Below are positions 1 to 11,403 of a stretch of 64,000 bases of DNA, piece after piece (the stretch's first letter is position 1; every line of letters starts with the position of its first letter). Below the pieces are notes generated by a model, which saw only the letters and a program-made list of their open reading frames with translations, did no database searches and was not told the origin of the DNA. Position numbers and translations under genes: made by a program. Source of the DNA: Paragyromitra xinjiangensis (lineage: Eukaryota > Ascomycota > Pezizomycetes > Pezizales > Discinaceae); assembly GCA_038503065.1 (NCBI GenBank), contig JBCAMK010000006.1, forward strand, positions 372,001 through 436,000. The letters run 5' to 3'.

Positions 1-1832
1 TGCGCATTGGAGCTATAGGGGGTTTTGTCAACTTTTGAGTGTGGGCGCTGGGTTGGGTCAGGGAAGGTGTTTTTGGAACATTTATTTCGGCATGTATTTC
101 AATCTAATGTGATCAAATTCTTCGGCTTTTTTTCGTTTTCCGAGAGTCCTAGAATACACCTTAGCATCGTTGAATTGTGGATTTGTAACACTAGGAAATC
201 TCCCGTATTAATCTAACTTCGGGAAGTTTACAAGAGCCGTTTCTGCACATATACATCAATAGCGGACAGAAGAACGGAGCGATCACTGAGCTTCACTTGA
301 AGGGGCATCGAAAAGACACAGTGCGGTGTGTTAATCCAGTAGCTTGGATAATCTGCCTAACCAAAGTTGTGACACCAATAGGTGGTAATGAATAAACTTT
401 TCCCGATATAATTCTGCACTAGCACCCTCCTCCTCTTCATCTCAGCCTTCTTAGATATCTTACACCTGCTGTCGGCTGATCCATGAAATATTTCCAAAAT
501 TAGTAACCCCTAACCCTATGTCGCTTATGTGGGAAGGAATCCCGAGGGGAGTACAATTAACCAACGTCATACCGGAACCAGAAGCTTTAGTGCCTGGTGG
601 AATCTTGTATTTGGGGCGGATAGGTGATGAGTAGACGTCAAAGCGAAATCGTGAGCGGTAGCCGGAGGGGCTTGATCACAGTTAAGATGCGGCTCTGCGG
701 GGAGCAAGCGTTAAGCGAGAAGAAAAGCATTCTTGCCTGAACAGGGGTTTGGACGACAGTGGCCATCATTGTCGAAGTTGATACGAACTCTTGAATGAGT
801 AGCTATAGAGCGTAGCAATCACTTGAGAACAAAAACACCTTCCTCCAACAATATGGTGGAGATGCTGGTGATTGTCGAAGTGGGTCACGACAAAGTTTGA
901 CTGATGGTAGTTGCACAGACACTATCCCTTCACGCGCGATCGCTAAGGCTCCAAACTGCTCAGGTGTCGATGGATGATCTGGAACATGAAACTAGAGATC
1001 AGTCGATCTTGAGCAACTGGCAATTAATGGAACCCATTAGAAGAAATGAGAACGGGATCCACGGTATTCTTTAAACAACGGGCCAATCTTCGGTCGATAC
1101 CGTTTTATAGCCTAACGCCTACCTCACACCCGTAGGGGTGTTGGGGCAGAGAATTGGCGCCCCCAATGGATGTATTGAAGTTTTCCGGGTTGCTTCTAGG
1201 GAGCATCCGAGCCAAAATCATGGAACCTCACTCGCTTGTGACCGGTTTTTGATTGTTGGAAGGGCTTCCTAATCTGGCATCCGTAGTAGGCTCTGGTGGG
1301 GAGGACATTGGAAGTCCCAGGGGTTCGCGAGTTCTCATCTGATAGTATGCGTGCTTTGTGTATAAATTCGGGCCCGGGCTAAAGCCGGGAGTCGATAAAT
1401 CAAGTACCGATATCTACTTTACCATTTAACACCTGCCGTTTCTTCGGGTTCAAATCTAGACTTGAAAAATGGTTAAGTTAGGTAATCAGTACCTGCTCTC
1501 AGCTTGTACCGATGTAATTACATCTTTGAAATAATACAATACGTGTAAAATACACATCTTGATCAGGTGAAGTTCTGGGTATGTGAACTATATATAGATG
1601 TTTCAACCAGCAATCGTCGAAACCCTAAACCTATCTCCCACCTCACCCTTTAACCTTTGGTCATGAGACACCACAAGTCTTTGGGTTTACCTAGGGTTTT
1701 GGAGGAATACATGAAAAATTAGGGAAATTCAGATTTCAGGCAAGGGACTCTCCGCAGCTACGACATTGGTCATCTCTTCTGCTCCAGAGCCTGAGATATA
1801 GTACGCCTACCTGCGTCTACCTGCGTCTGTAC

Positions 1833-1934
1833 GCCCAGTACGCCCATACTATCGCTCTACTGCTCGCCCTAGTACATCCCTATGCCCAGTACGCCCGTAC
1901 GATCGCTCCGCTGCTCACTCCAGCACGTCCATTC
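1833..1934. repeat. Two tandem copies of a 51 bp repeat
   Basis: A unit starting GCCCAGTACGCCC at 1833 is repeated at 1884 with about eight to ten substitutions. The flanks (1801-1832 and 1935-1960) contain further partial pieces such as TACGCCCA and CTGCGTCTAC. This is a small degenerate minisatellite in intergenic DNA. Confidence 0.6.
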
Positions 1935-2472
1935 GCCCATACGCCCATATACTACCTCCACGCGCAATCCAGCGAAGTCGAAACCCTAACCCTCGCTTAC
2001 CCCCGGAAAAGTCCTAGTACTCCCAAAGCACAACCTCTGGAGAATTTAGATCACAGCTTCCGTAGTCGATGACAATAAAAACAAGATGAATATCATTTAG
2101 CACTGGAGAACATAGGGAACTTACTCTTGTTTATTATTCGTCCTCCAGGTTGCTCCCTACGGCTGTTTGGTTGCAGTGTCAAATTGACAAAGGTGCCAGG
2201 ATTTTTCTTACGGGTCTGTACTCTATCGAATCTGTTCTTGGGATACATGGAAAGTAATTACTGGAAAGAAATCCTCGAAGCTGAATCTTCAATCTTTCGT
2301 CTCCTGCCCATTTTTGATTACCAGACGAGCTAAACGATCGTGGTAGGCTCGCTCTATCTCGCGGTCAAAGAGCGCAGATCCCTTAAATATTGCATATTGT
2401 TTACTTCATTATTGGGCTGCGTCGCCTTCTACACCTAGAAAAAGCCACATGGAAAGGAAATAATTCATACTC

Positions 2473-2545
2473 ATGAGACATCACTCGTCACCAAGGAGCA
2501 ACCCACTTACAAGGATTATAAGCTTGGCGTGGTTGCCTGAATTAC
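2473..2545 (+). promoter_or_regulatory. Duplicated upstream block of BTB-MABP gene 1
   Basis: Two short segments here recur upstream of all three paralogues. One reads roughly CATGAGACATCACTCG (also 5463 and 27887). The other is a GGCTTGGCATGGATGCCTGA-like palindromic segment (also near 5757 and 27959). Their retention may mean promoter function or simply that the duplications included the 5' flank; the sequence alone cannot tell. Confidence 0.4.
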
Positions 2546-2619
2546 CCATCTTTACCATTTTCTCGTATCCCAGCATTCCCGGCTTCTGAGTTAAGACCAC
2601 GAAAAGCAGCACCTCTAGT

Positions 2620-4120
2620 ATGGATCTAGACAACTCAATCCCAACTCTAACCAATGATCTTTTCACCAAGTTCGGAAGGTCCCACCCTAAGAGCCCCACC
2701 CCCACTCACCCGCTAACATCTACTACAGATCTACAACTTCCGAAATATTCGAGCTAGTAGCCGAAGACAACGCACGATTCTTCATCCACAAAGACATCTT
2801 GACATCCCAATCACGACCATTCCAAGACGCCACAAGGGGAGAATGGAAAGAAGCCAGAGAGCGCAAGATCGATCTCAAAGACTGGGACGGGGATACCGTT
2901 GCCCGACTGGTTCAATTCCTATATACCGGGGATTACCAATACCCCGACCTAGTTCTGATACCTCCAGTTCCGGAACCAGCTGAATTAATTAGCGAGAGCG
3001 CAAAGCCACGACCGCAGGAAAAGGCGCCGGAACCCACATTCGATGGTAGTCGTCGTCCCTTTACTCCGCTAGATAAGTGTCTAGAAGGATTGGTTTCCCA
3101 CGTTACAAATGAGCGTCTTACGGATTTTGAAAGATTACGCAGTTTTGATGGATCTAAGTCCGATTATGGGGATGCTCTCCTCTCCCATGCTAAGGTCTAT
3201 GCTCTCGCCTGCTATAAATGCATTGAGGGCCTGAAAAATTTGGCACTAGAGCGTCTTCTTCGGACCCTACTAGTCATGAAAGCAATCGAGCCAGGCTCTC
3301 ACCTACTGCTGAATATCGTCGACCTAGCACGCTACACATATGCTAATACCACCTGCCGCGTTAACTCCACAGAGCCACTCCGGAAACTCGTCTCCCAGTT
3401 CATCGTGCTGAACTTCACGTCTTGGCAGGGCGAGCCGGCGGCGGGACGACTCATGTGTGAAGGGGGTGATCTAGTTCAGGATGTGATGGCGGGGGTGTCG
3501 AGAAGACTTGTAGATTTAGCAGTGCCTCAAGTGATCCCGGAAAGACGGTTTATTTCAGGATTGAAGGTGGTTTTTTTCTTCTAGGGTGTTTGTGGCGGGT
3601 GGCTGATATTTGGTTTTAGGTGGTACGCGGTCAAACTGCGCCGTCTGGTTGTGTTCAGGATCTGTATGGGAAGGACCCTCAATTGCGCTACCGAAATACC
3701 CCCCCGTACGTTACCTCTCAAGTTAAACCAATACTCATTAACCCCTACGAGGATCATGGGGTATAATGACTGGCTAGGGATCTGTTCCACATCTTAAACA
3801 TCTAACTTTCATACAGTGCCTGGTTCGTCCCTAAATACACCACTAGAAAAGATGACGCCTGCATATCATTTGTAACACCTCGCACTCGCCCGGGTTCTTT
3901 CGACGCAGAAATTGCTGCCCATAATTTTGGAGTGACTATCTCTATAGCCGGAATCAAGGAAACATGGGTGATGGAAAAGGTGGTAGAGGTTGCGTTGGTG
4001 CGATTCGACAACAATTTGCTGAATTTAACTTCTGTTGTAGGTTTTACCGGTATGAGCCCTGATATTGGAATAGATGGGACATTTCTATACCTGGTTTGGA
4101 AGACGGTTAAGGTCACTTGA
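2620..4120 (+). CDS. BTB domain protein with C-terminal MABP-like repeats, paralogue 1
   Basis: Predicted four-exon gene of about 428 residues: exons 2620-2678, 2729-3566, 3620-3705 and 3817-4120. Exon 1 gives a 19-residue leader starting at the only in-frame ATG. Exon 2 begins with a fungal-type BTB/POZ domain (about residues 25-105; SEIFELVA, RFFIHKDIL, VARLVQFLYTGDYQYPD), followed by a helical region typical of fungal BTB proteins. Exons 3 and 4 encode a beta-rich tail with VVRG, AWFVPKYTT, KVVEVALVR and LYLVWKTVKV. This resembles the MABP repeat pattern (inferred, no search run). BTB domains mediate dimerisation and cullin-3 or transcription contacts, but no partner can be inferred. The model is supported by two paralogues (5891 and 28096) with identical intron positions and phases. 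The frame is intact, so the gene is probably functional. Confidence 0.8.
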
Positions 4121-4396
4121 TAGGCTGGGTGTATGGCTAGGTTTAATGATGATAGTTATGAAGATACAGACCGCACATAGTCTGTTTCTCGGATCGATGT
4201 GGTGTAGATGAGGTTAGATGTTGGATGTTGATGGTGGGGTATTACTAAGTAGAGGTTGGGGTGAGATGAGGCTGATTAAGTATATTCGGAAAAGATATGG
4301 CGTATGGTAGGTTAGTAGAAGGTGAGAGAACGATGGACACGGGGGCGGGAGAGGAGGATGAGGGTAATGGTGAAGTTGGAACGATTGACCTCTACA

Positions 4397-4545
4397 GGGA
4401 TCGTTACTTAGTCATGCAATACGGTGAGATGAACGGACCCTAATTATAAGACGACCACAAGGAATATTTCGTAGTAACTAATCAAGAACGATATTAAAGT
4501 AAGTAGAGAGGAGCTCTCTGAGCCTGAACTGTTCGGGCAGCAATG
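4397..4545 (+). repeat. Dispersed repeat, copy A (partner at 58056-58203)
   Basis: About 149 bp with roughly 85 percent identity by eye to 58056-58203 in the same orientation. Shared runs include TTAGTCATGCAATACGGTGA and CCTAATTATAAGAC. No terminal repeats or coding sequence were seen, so it may be a fragment of an unclassified element. Confidence 0.75.
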
Positions 4546-4604
4546 ATTGTGGTGGGAAGGATGAAGGCTGCGTGTTAGGCTGGTAGAGAGGCGGGGGGAT
4601 GTTA

Positions 4605-4643
4605 GTCTCGTGCCCAGCCCCATACTACCGAAGGTTGCTACGC
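4605..4643 (+). repeat. 39 bp perfect repeat, inverted copy at 38167-38205
   Basis: Begins GTCTCGTGCCCAGCCCCATA. All 39 bases match the reverse complement of 38167-38205; similarity continues weakly on both sides. A third, partial copy lies at about 43850-43882. Probably fragments of an unidentified interspersed repeat. Confidence 0.8.
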
Positions 4644-5487
4644 GCCGTGGGTGTATTCTGAGTTTTTTGCTGCTGCCTTTAGATTCTGTGGGCAGCGCTG
4701 AAACCCCACCATAAGCTTAGTAGTATGACAGCCGCTGCCAGCAAGAGAACGACTATCGTACAGTAAAGATCACAGGATGGTTTCAGTTTTGGGTTAGGGT
4801 TTCTTTTGCCTTCTGGTGATGGATCATCGCGTTTTACTTGTCCGTCCTGACGCCGATGGCAATCAAGATCACCCTTCCTACTCCGTATCTCCTTACCTCT
4901 TCCAGGGCATTCCTTTCACCCACTAGGAGCCGGGGCTACTTTCAACGTGCCTAATATCGGTAAAAACAATTTTTTTTGTTAAACAGGATACCCCTGTCCT
5001 ATAGCCACAACAGAAGTTGTTATTTACTAAACGGGAGTAGCTAATACATGCAAAAACAATCAGTCTCGGTAGGCTTAGCCAAAAAATTTATTTTTGCTAG
5101 GGGCGAAATACCGAATTTGTGAGACAAGCGTCGGTACACCGTCTGTCTTGCGATATCCTCCACTACTCAATCGTAAAATTTAGTTTGAAACTGTAGGAAA
5201 GGAGTAGCCGCAACGAAATCCCAGGATTTTCTGCCGCTGGCCCTCTAACCATAGTTAACAGCACTAGTGGATCAACCTACACCTCCAGACTCTAGTTCTA
5301 AACCTTCAATGAAATCCAATCCTAGATCATCGTGAATGTAGCGGGGCAGCTCCAAGTTTATCTTACTTCCGAGGAATTCCGGGTCTCTTGGGTCGAGGAT
5401 TCACGCTTGTATCTATGCCGCCTCCTATACTACAAGAAGTTACCTCCAATGGAAAAGAAACTCATGAAACATCACTCGGCGCTAAGG

Positions 5488-5727
5488 AGCTCACGGCGGA
5501 TGGCAGACAGGGGCCTAGGCTGGGCAAGAACTACTCAAGCGGCCGGAATCTCTTCAGGTCACGTGGTTGCCACACCCAACGATTTCCCTCAATTCCTACT
5601 AGACTTGGCGTAACGTGACCTGAAAAGATTCCGGCCGCTTGAGTATGGATAGGGTACGGGTTTTGAGGCTCTGCCCAGCCTAGACCCCTGTCCGCGTCCG
5701 ACCATATCCGCCGTGCGCCTGTGAGCT
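5488..5727. repeat. Foldback (inverted-repeat) element upstream of BTB-MABP gene 2
   Basis: The left arm (5488-5564) and right arm (5612-5727) are inverted copies. Both contain TACTCAAGCGGCCGGAATCT, CAGGTCACGT and the CAGGGG(C/T)CTAGGCTGGGCA block. The right arm has about 30 extra bases and the loop is about 47 bp. The element lies between two upstream blocks that sit closer together in paralogues 1 and 3, so it looks like an insertion into the 5' flank of gene 2. No clear target-site duplication was found. Confidence 0.7.
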
Positions 5728-5890
5728 ACTAGTACTGTAAAAGGATTACTCTGCAGGCTTGGCATGGATGCCTGAATGTACCGAAACTTATCTCTACCTT
5801 TCACCCACATTCCCGTATACTTCCTCTTCCTTTCCCAATCCTACCAGCTAGCCTCGTACCCAGAGGCCACGAAAAAACAGTATTCCCAGT

Positions 5891-7433
5891 ATGAACCAGG
5901 AAAGCTCTGCACCAACCCTAAACCACGAGCTGTTCACCAACTTCGGAAGGTCTCATCCACAAGTAGGAACCCACAACCGACAGTTCAAAAGCACTAACGT
6001 ATTCCGCTCTTAGATGCGCAACCTCCGAAATTTTTGAGCTAGTCGCCGCAGATAACACACGATTCTATATCCATAAAGACATCCTCACATCCCAATCGCA
6101 GCCTTTCCAGGAATCCACAAGAGGAGTACGGAAAGAGGAGCGCAGGATTGAACTTAAGGACTGGGATAGCGATACCGTTGCTCGACTAATTCAGTTTCTG
6201 TATACGGGGGACTACCAATATCCTGATCCAGTTATAATATCCGCAGCCCCGGAACCAGAAGTGATTGGCGAAGACGCAGATCCCCGGCCGCAGAGAGTGG
6301 AGCCGGAATCCCAACTACCTTATAATCGCCCGCTTACTCCGATAGGTCAATGCTTGGAGGGTTTGGTGTCTCCTATTCCAAACAATCGCGTTTGGGATTA
6401 TGAGAGACTGGGGCGCTTTAGTGGATCGAAGTGCGACTATAAAGTTGTTCTGCTGTCCCACGCCAGTGTTTATGCTCTTGCCTGTGATAAATCTATCGTG
6501 GCTCTGCAAGTCTTGGCACTAGGGCGACTCTTAGAAGTAATATCCACAATGAAGCCGATTGAGCCAGGGTCTCAACTACTACCCAACATTGTCGACCTCG
6601 CGCGCTACACCTATGCCCATACAGTCTGCCGCGCTGGGTCCAAAGAGCCACTCCAGAAACTCGTCTCCCAGTTCATTGCGCTGAACTTCGCGGTATGGCA
6701 GACTGAGTCGACGGCAATAGAGCTGATGGGTGAAGGGGGGGATCTTGTCAAAGATGTGATGGTGGGCGTGTCGAGGATGCTTATGAGTGTTGTAGCGCCG
6801 GAGGTGGTGCCCGAGCTGGTCCCGGAAAGAGTTTTTATCTCGCGGTTAAACGTTGGTATTCTCTTTGAAGCTTTTGGGTGGCCTGGCTGATAGTTGGTTT
6901 AGGTGGTACGTGGAACTGCGGGTCAGAGTCCGCCGTCTAGGCATGTCCAGGTTCTGAACAGCAAAGATTCTAGCTTGAACTACCCACTTCCTTCCCCGTA
7001 TGTCACCCTCCCCCATTGAAAAGAGAAGATTGGCGGCTGCACTCACCTCCTTGACACCAGCGAGTATCGTGGAGTGTAAAAGCTATCCTCCAATCCGCAT
7101 CTCATACCCTGCGTTATCTAACCGTTTCCTAGCGTCTGGTTCGTTCCCGAGTACACCACCCAAGAATGCGATGCCTGTACGACATTCCAAAAACCTGGCA
7201 CCGGTAGGAAAATAGTCTGGGATGGCTCCGGGGAAGACACGGGGCTCGCCCTCTATCTAAAGGCATCGAAGGAGAAGTTAGTGAAGAAAAAAATCACAGA
7301 GGTTGCGTTAGTACGTTGCGAGACCACATCTTTAGATCTCGCTCTGGTTGCGGAGTATAGTGGGATGAGCGCCGATATTGGACGCCATGATACGTATCTC
7401 TATTTGGTTTGGAAGTCGGTTAAAGTTGCCTGA
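5891..7433 (+). CDS. BTB domain protein with C-terminal MABP-like repeats, paralogue 2
   Basis: Four-exon gene of about 430 residues: exons 5891-5949, 6014-6851, 6903-6997 and 7133-7433. Exon 1 is again 59 nt and exon 2 is 838 nt, as in paralogue 1. The BTB domain carries TSEIFELVAADNTRFYIHKD and ARLIQFLYTGDYQYPDP. The C-terminal domain carries VVRGTAGQSPP, VWFVPEYTTQECDAC, KITEVALVR and LYLVWKSVKVA, two units resembling MABP-type beta repeats (inference). Exon 3 ends at a GTATGT donor that paralogues 1 and 3 share or nearly share, which fixes the last junction. The gene lies 1.8 kb downstream of paralogue 1 in the same orientation, so tandem duplication is likely. All frames are intact. Confidence 0.8.
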
Positions 7434-8892
7434 TGGGAGTATATGTTGGATATCGTGAGGGTTGGATATATCTCCCAAAATCTGACTTTCAGCGCTCGTC
7501 TTTGAAGCGGCATGAAGTTACTTGAGATATCCCTACTTTGATTGCGTATTAACACTTGGGATAAGTAAACTCTAGCAGCATACTCCCAGGTGCTTCGTCT
7601 CGCACTGTATAGCTGTGGAGGGATTGGCCAATTGGCTGGAAGAGTTTGGTATTCGTTGAGTTTCTTACCTTATGTCCCGAACAGGTTGGAATACATCCCT
7701 AATCTGCGGAATTTCTATCGAGTGATAATCCATGATGTCAGAACACCTGATCTTTGACCACTCGGTGGGGGTGGTTGCCAGAAAATCGCACTCACGTTTG
7801 TGCGAGCGATCCTTGAGTAATCCGAGGAAAGGGCCAGAATACAAACCCTCTGTATATAGCCGTGATGATGATGTCCCATTTTATTCAAGCGTGATGATGC
7901 TCACTCTCGGTCCTCGAGTGCGCAACGGGACGATAATCCCCGACACATTTCTTACCCTCTATTCCTCTCTGATACAAATCCACAAACCGTAAATAGCTCC
8001 AACATCATTTTAAACCAACTACTCATCCCCAACCTCCTTACACGTCGCACGAAAACCTCCAGTACCCATCCATCTCCCGTAATAGAGGAGGAATTCGGTC
8101 ACGTAGGAAATGCTAAACTCGTCAGGTATAGCACAAACTAAGGTGGTTAGGTGTTGGTAAGAAGCAAGCCAAGGTGGTGTATTTAACATGTGAGGATCGC
8201 CATACCACACTTTTAGGTAAGGATGAAATGCGAACTATAGTAGTTGAGATGCTGCTCGCGAGGAATGTTAATGCTGCGGTGGGTGGTCACCACTATGGGA
8301 ACGAAGGTATGGGGTATGCGGAGGGTATTTGGTTGGTGGCTGGAGATGGCGGCGATTAGGAAGAAGAAAACTTGGAAAGATCTAGGCTCAGTAGGTTGGT
8401 AGAGTTAGGAAGCCAGTAAACGTGAGATGGAGATGGGCTTGGCGCCCAAGACTAGGTATGAGAGAAAGGTGAGGACAAAAGCGAGGTTGAGGTGGCTGAG
8501 GTCTGGGGTGGATCGTTAGGTACGGTAGTGGGGGAGGTGACGAGTGGGTCCTTCGTCGGGCAGCAGCGAGGCCATGCTAAGATTAGACCCATAGCAAACA
8601 AATGCAAGACTCTTAATATCACCGGGAATCTAAAGAGCCCTAATAAATCAGAACCATATCGACAGAAGCTCTTCCCCCCGATCACGTTTAATTCCTCCAC
8701 ACGTGATATCCACCTCCAACAGCCAGATTTGCCTACCGAGGAATTGTACACGTAAGGCTCCCACAGGCAGCCATAGCGAAACAGACCAGAGAGAAAGATT
8801 TATTCTTTACCTTCTCTCTAGATATAGTATCTTCGACAGCATGAGAGAGGAAGAAGAAAAACCGAGAAAGATCTCAAAAGGGAACCTCTATA
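7434..8892. other. Intergenic region without a convincing gene
   Basis: Only short frames without recognisable domains are present. The right end (8893-8896, TATA) is the target duplication of the Ginger-like element. Confidence 0.5.
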
Positions 8893-9100
8893 TATATGTT
8901 CTGACCCGTTTGTAATAATGGCCGATTTTCAAATCGGCCGGCCGGTTTGTAAATGGGGCAACTTTGAAAATCGGTTGACCGGTTTTCAAAGTGTTTTTTG
9001 TAGTTGGCCGGTTTTCAAAGTGTATTTTTAAGCGAGGGTGATCATTGTCTCACTCAAAGCTTGGACCAACCTAAGCTCGCTAAAGTACACTCAGGGCAGA

Positions 9101-9280
9101 AGCATCCCACTCAGATCGATAGCATCCCACTCAGGCCAATAGCATCCCACTCAGGTCGATAGCATCCCACTCAGGTCGATAACATCCTACTCAGGTGAAA
9201 AGCATCCCACTCAGATTGATAACATCCCACTCTGACTGATAGCATCCCACTCAAGACACAAGCATCCAAATCTCACTTGC
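9101..9280. repeat. 20 bp minisatellite, nine units
   Basis: Exact 20 bp periodicity from 9101, consensus AGCATCCCACTCAGGTCGAT, with variation mainly in the last six positions; the ninth unit is degenerate. It lies in the left untranslated part of the Ginger-like element, just upstream of the plus-strand gene. There are no spacers, so it is not a CRISPR array. Confidence 0.9.
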
Positions 9281-9352
9281 AACACATGAACATTGTTCAC
9301 ACGGAATCACACTCCCCCAAACCCCTGATCTCAATACACAAGAGCAACAACC

Positions 9353-10215
9353 ATGAATGCGACCGTGACAGCTGCCCCTTTTGGCTACAAAAAGAATGGT
9401 ACTCCGAGAACTAGGCGCCCACCAGGTACCGGACCACGCTACAAAAGTTCAGTGAAGATTGGTTCCGCAAACAGAGTTCAAGTTACGCGTACCCCTATTG
9501 CTCCCATTACACCACCACAGCCACCAACGACTATTTGTCCTATTCAAGAATGCGGCTTGGATTTCACAGATACCAAAGACCCGAAGAATTCACTTCTTGT
9601 TCATGTTAGATACAAAGCGGGAAAGGGGGACACACATCAGCAAAAAAAGATATTTGTCTTCAGGACCTTCAGGTGCAATATGGCCTTCTGGAAGACCCTG
9701 AAGACCCTGAAGACAAAATCTCACTGGAAGACAGAAAATATGTTCCCGGATTTGGCTGAATGATAACATATCAAAAGTGAAAAATTGTCTTCCAGTCCTT
9801 CAGATGCAATATGGCCTTCTGGAAGACACTGAAGGCCCTGAAGACATAATCTCACTGGAAGACAATTACTTTTTTTGCTGATGCAAAGCATCAGTTGGAA
9901 TTGGAAAAAATGAAAAAAGCCAGAAAGACTGATCGTGAGTACAAATCAATTTTCTAACCATACAAAAAGACAATAGGACTAACAAACATAGCTAAAATCT
10001 TGCAAGCAAGAAAGAATGCACGTCAACGAGAGTACAGTGCCAGAAATTTAGAGAGGGTGGAATATGAAAAAAAATTGTCCCGTGGTAGGGTGAAAGCTAG
10101 AAATATTTTGAAGAAGGAAGGAAAAGAAATAGACCCCTCTCGTGTGGAAAAAATGGCAGAGGAATATGTCAACAATTTATGGAAAATGCAAAGAATTCGA
10201 GGAGATACAATGTAA
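9353..10215 (+). pseudogene. Ginger-element passenger gene: zinc-finger-like / basic coiled-coil protein, interrupted
   Basis: The frame opens at ATG 9353 with a basic, proline-rich segment and a C-x5-C plus His pattern (CPIQECGLDF ... LLVHVR) that could bind zinc. It is cut at 9633 by a 249 bp CATCAGC element. Beyond the insertion the sequence encodes a charged helical segment (HQLELEKMKKARKTD). A 59 bp intron follows (about 9934-9992, GTGAGT to ATAG with an ACTAAC branch site). The last exon is basic (QARKNARQREYSARNLERV ...) and stops at 10215. Removing the insertion leaves the two parts out of frame, best explained by an indel in the run of G at 9621-9630. No family was recognised. It is convergent with the RTC4-like gene. 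Confidence 0.5.
9635..9883. mobile_element. CATCAGC-family MITE, 249 bp, copy 1
   Basis: Termini CATCAGCAAAAAAA and TTTTTTTGCTGATG, flanked by CA on both sides (9633-9634 and 9884-9885). Internally it has two similar units of about 95 bp rich in GGAAGAC/GTCTTC motifs, around a centre containing GGCTGAATGATAACATA. It has no coding capacity. It interrupts the plus-strand passenger gene of the Ginger-like element and is nearly identical to the copy at 10816-11064. Confidence 0.9.
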
Positions 10216-10815
10216 TAGTACTACAAGTGGGTTGTGTAGGTAGGTGTGGAATAAATAGTGGAGAAAGTATATGGAAATTTAAAAATGTAAAAAAAATTGG
10301 TTAAAAGGACAATTTAACGTCGTCGCCTTTGTTGTCAAACACCCCCATGAGTCATAGTTCCTCCTATAGGCTCAAATAAAGCCAATATTTCCTCTGTATC
10401 AAGTTGTTCTCCATATAGACGAGCTTTTGGATCATAAAGAATTGTTAATGCATCATCATAATCAATCTTCATATCCAAACTTATCATATGAGTAAGCACC
10501 TCAGGTGCAATAACTTCCAAAACCAGTTTCGTAACACCAGAAATATCCAAGTCTTCATCGGTAAATTTTCATCTAAGGTGGCTGTCATGGTACCAGGTAA
10601 TGTGTGGTAATAACTCGATTTGTGCTGTAAAAGCAAATTTAAATAAAAATATTAGTATTTTTTCCTATCATGAGTGTAAATAGTGATTTAAATAAGGGGT
10701 ATAAAACCTGCTACGTAGTATCCCACAGGGACTTGTGTATTCTCATTGAATGCATTCTCAGAGATGCTCATACGAGGGCCAACAGTACGGCCTGCTTGAG
10801 CTTCAATTCGAGCTT

Positions 10816-11064
10816 CATCAGCAAAAAAAGATATTTGTCTTCAGGACCTTCAGGTGCAATATGGCCTTCTGGAAGACCTTGAAGACCCTGAAGACAAAAT
10901 CTCACTGGAAGACAAAAAATATTTTCCCGGATTTGGCTGAATGATAACATATCAAAAGTGAAAAATTGTCTTCCAGTCCTTCAGATGCAATATGGCCTTC
11001 TGGAAGACACTGAAGGCCCTGAAGACATAATCTCACTGGAAGACAATTACTTTTTTTGCTGATG
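10816..11064. mobile_element. CATCAGC-family MITE, 249 bp, copy 2
   Basis: Same length and nearly the same sequence as 9635-9883, with the same orientation of internal units. Flanked by TT on both sides (10814-10815 and 11065-11066). It is inserted in the RTC4-like coding frame, which re-opens when the element and one TT are removed. The near identity of the two copies suggests recent amplification. Confidence 0.92.
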
Positions 11065-11403
11065 TTGATGGCTTTTATAAAAGTCAAGTGTTTGATAAGA
11101 GTCTATCGTTCGAGAAATTATATTTTCCAATTGCCGGACTCTATCTTCAACTGCAGAGGTAGTACTAGCTTCACGCAGCCATGGAAGTGAGGGATATTTT
11201 TGTAAGATTGCATGTTTGAGCGTATCAACTATGTGCTGGCCGTGGTTTCTTCCAATTCTTTCCATTGAGCTATCTGTTAAGTCTTGATTATATAATTATT
11301 TCATTTATTGTTAGCTGTTGTTTAACTTCCCCCACGGCTTTTTAAAAATAATATAGAAAATTGAACTATACCTATACCTGACTCATGCCTAGTACCAGAG
11401 GTT

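Larger units (their letters stand above)
1..2619. other. Intergenic region without a convincing gene
   Basis: No open frame here has a recognisable domain, and the short frames are interrupted. The stretch holds scattered CCCTAA-like dimers (near 507, 1621 and 1981), too few to be a telomere, and one 51 bp tandem duplication annotated separately. The last 150 bp belong to the duplicated upstream block of the BTB-MABP gene family. Confidence 0.5.
4121..5487. other. Intergenic region with dispersed repeats
   Basis: Contains two repeats annotated separately (4397-4545 and 4605-4643) and otherwise only purine-rich or AT-rich sequence. No supported gene was seen. The end of the stretch (5461-5487) is the conserved upstream block of BTB-MABP gene 2. 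Confidence 0.5.

Noticed and set aside
507..1990. CCCTAA-like motifs as a possible telomere
   Set aside because: Only isolated dimers, not an array, and transposon-rich sequence continues for the whole window.
9101..9280. Regular 20 bp repeats that could suggest a CRISPR array
   Set aside because: Units are directly adjacent with no spacers, inside a eukaryotic transposon; it is a minisatellite.
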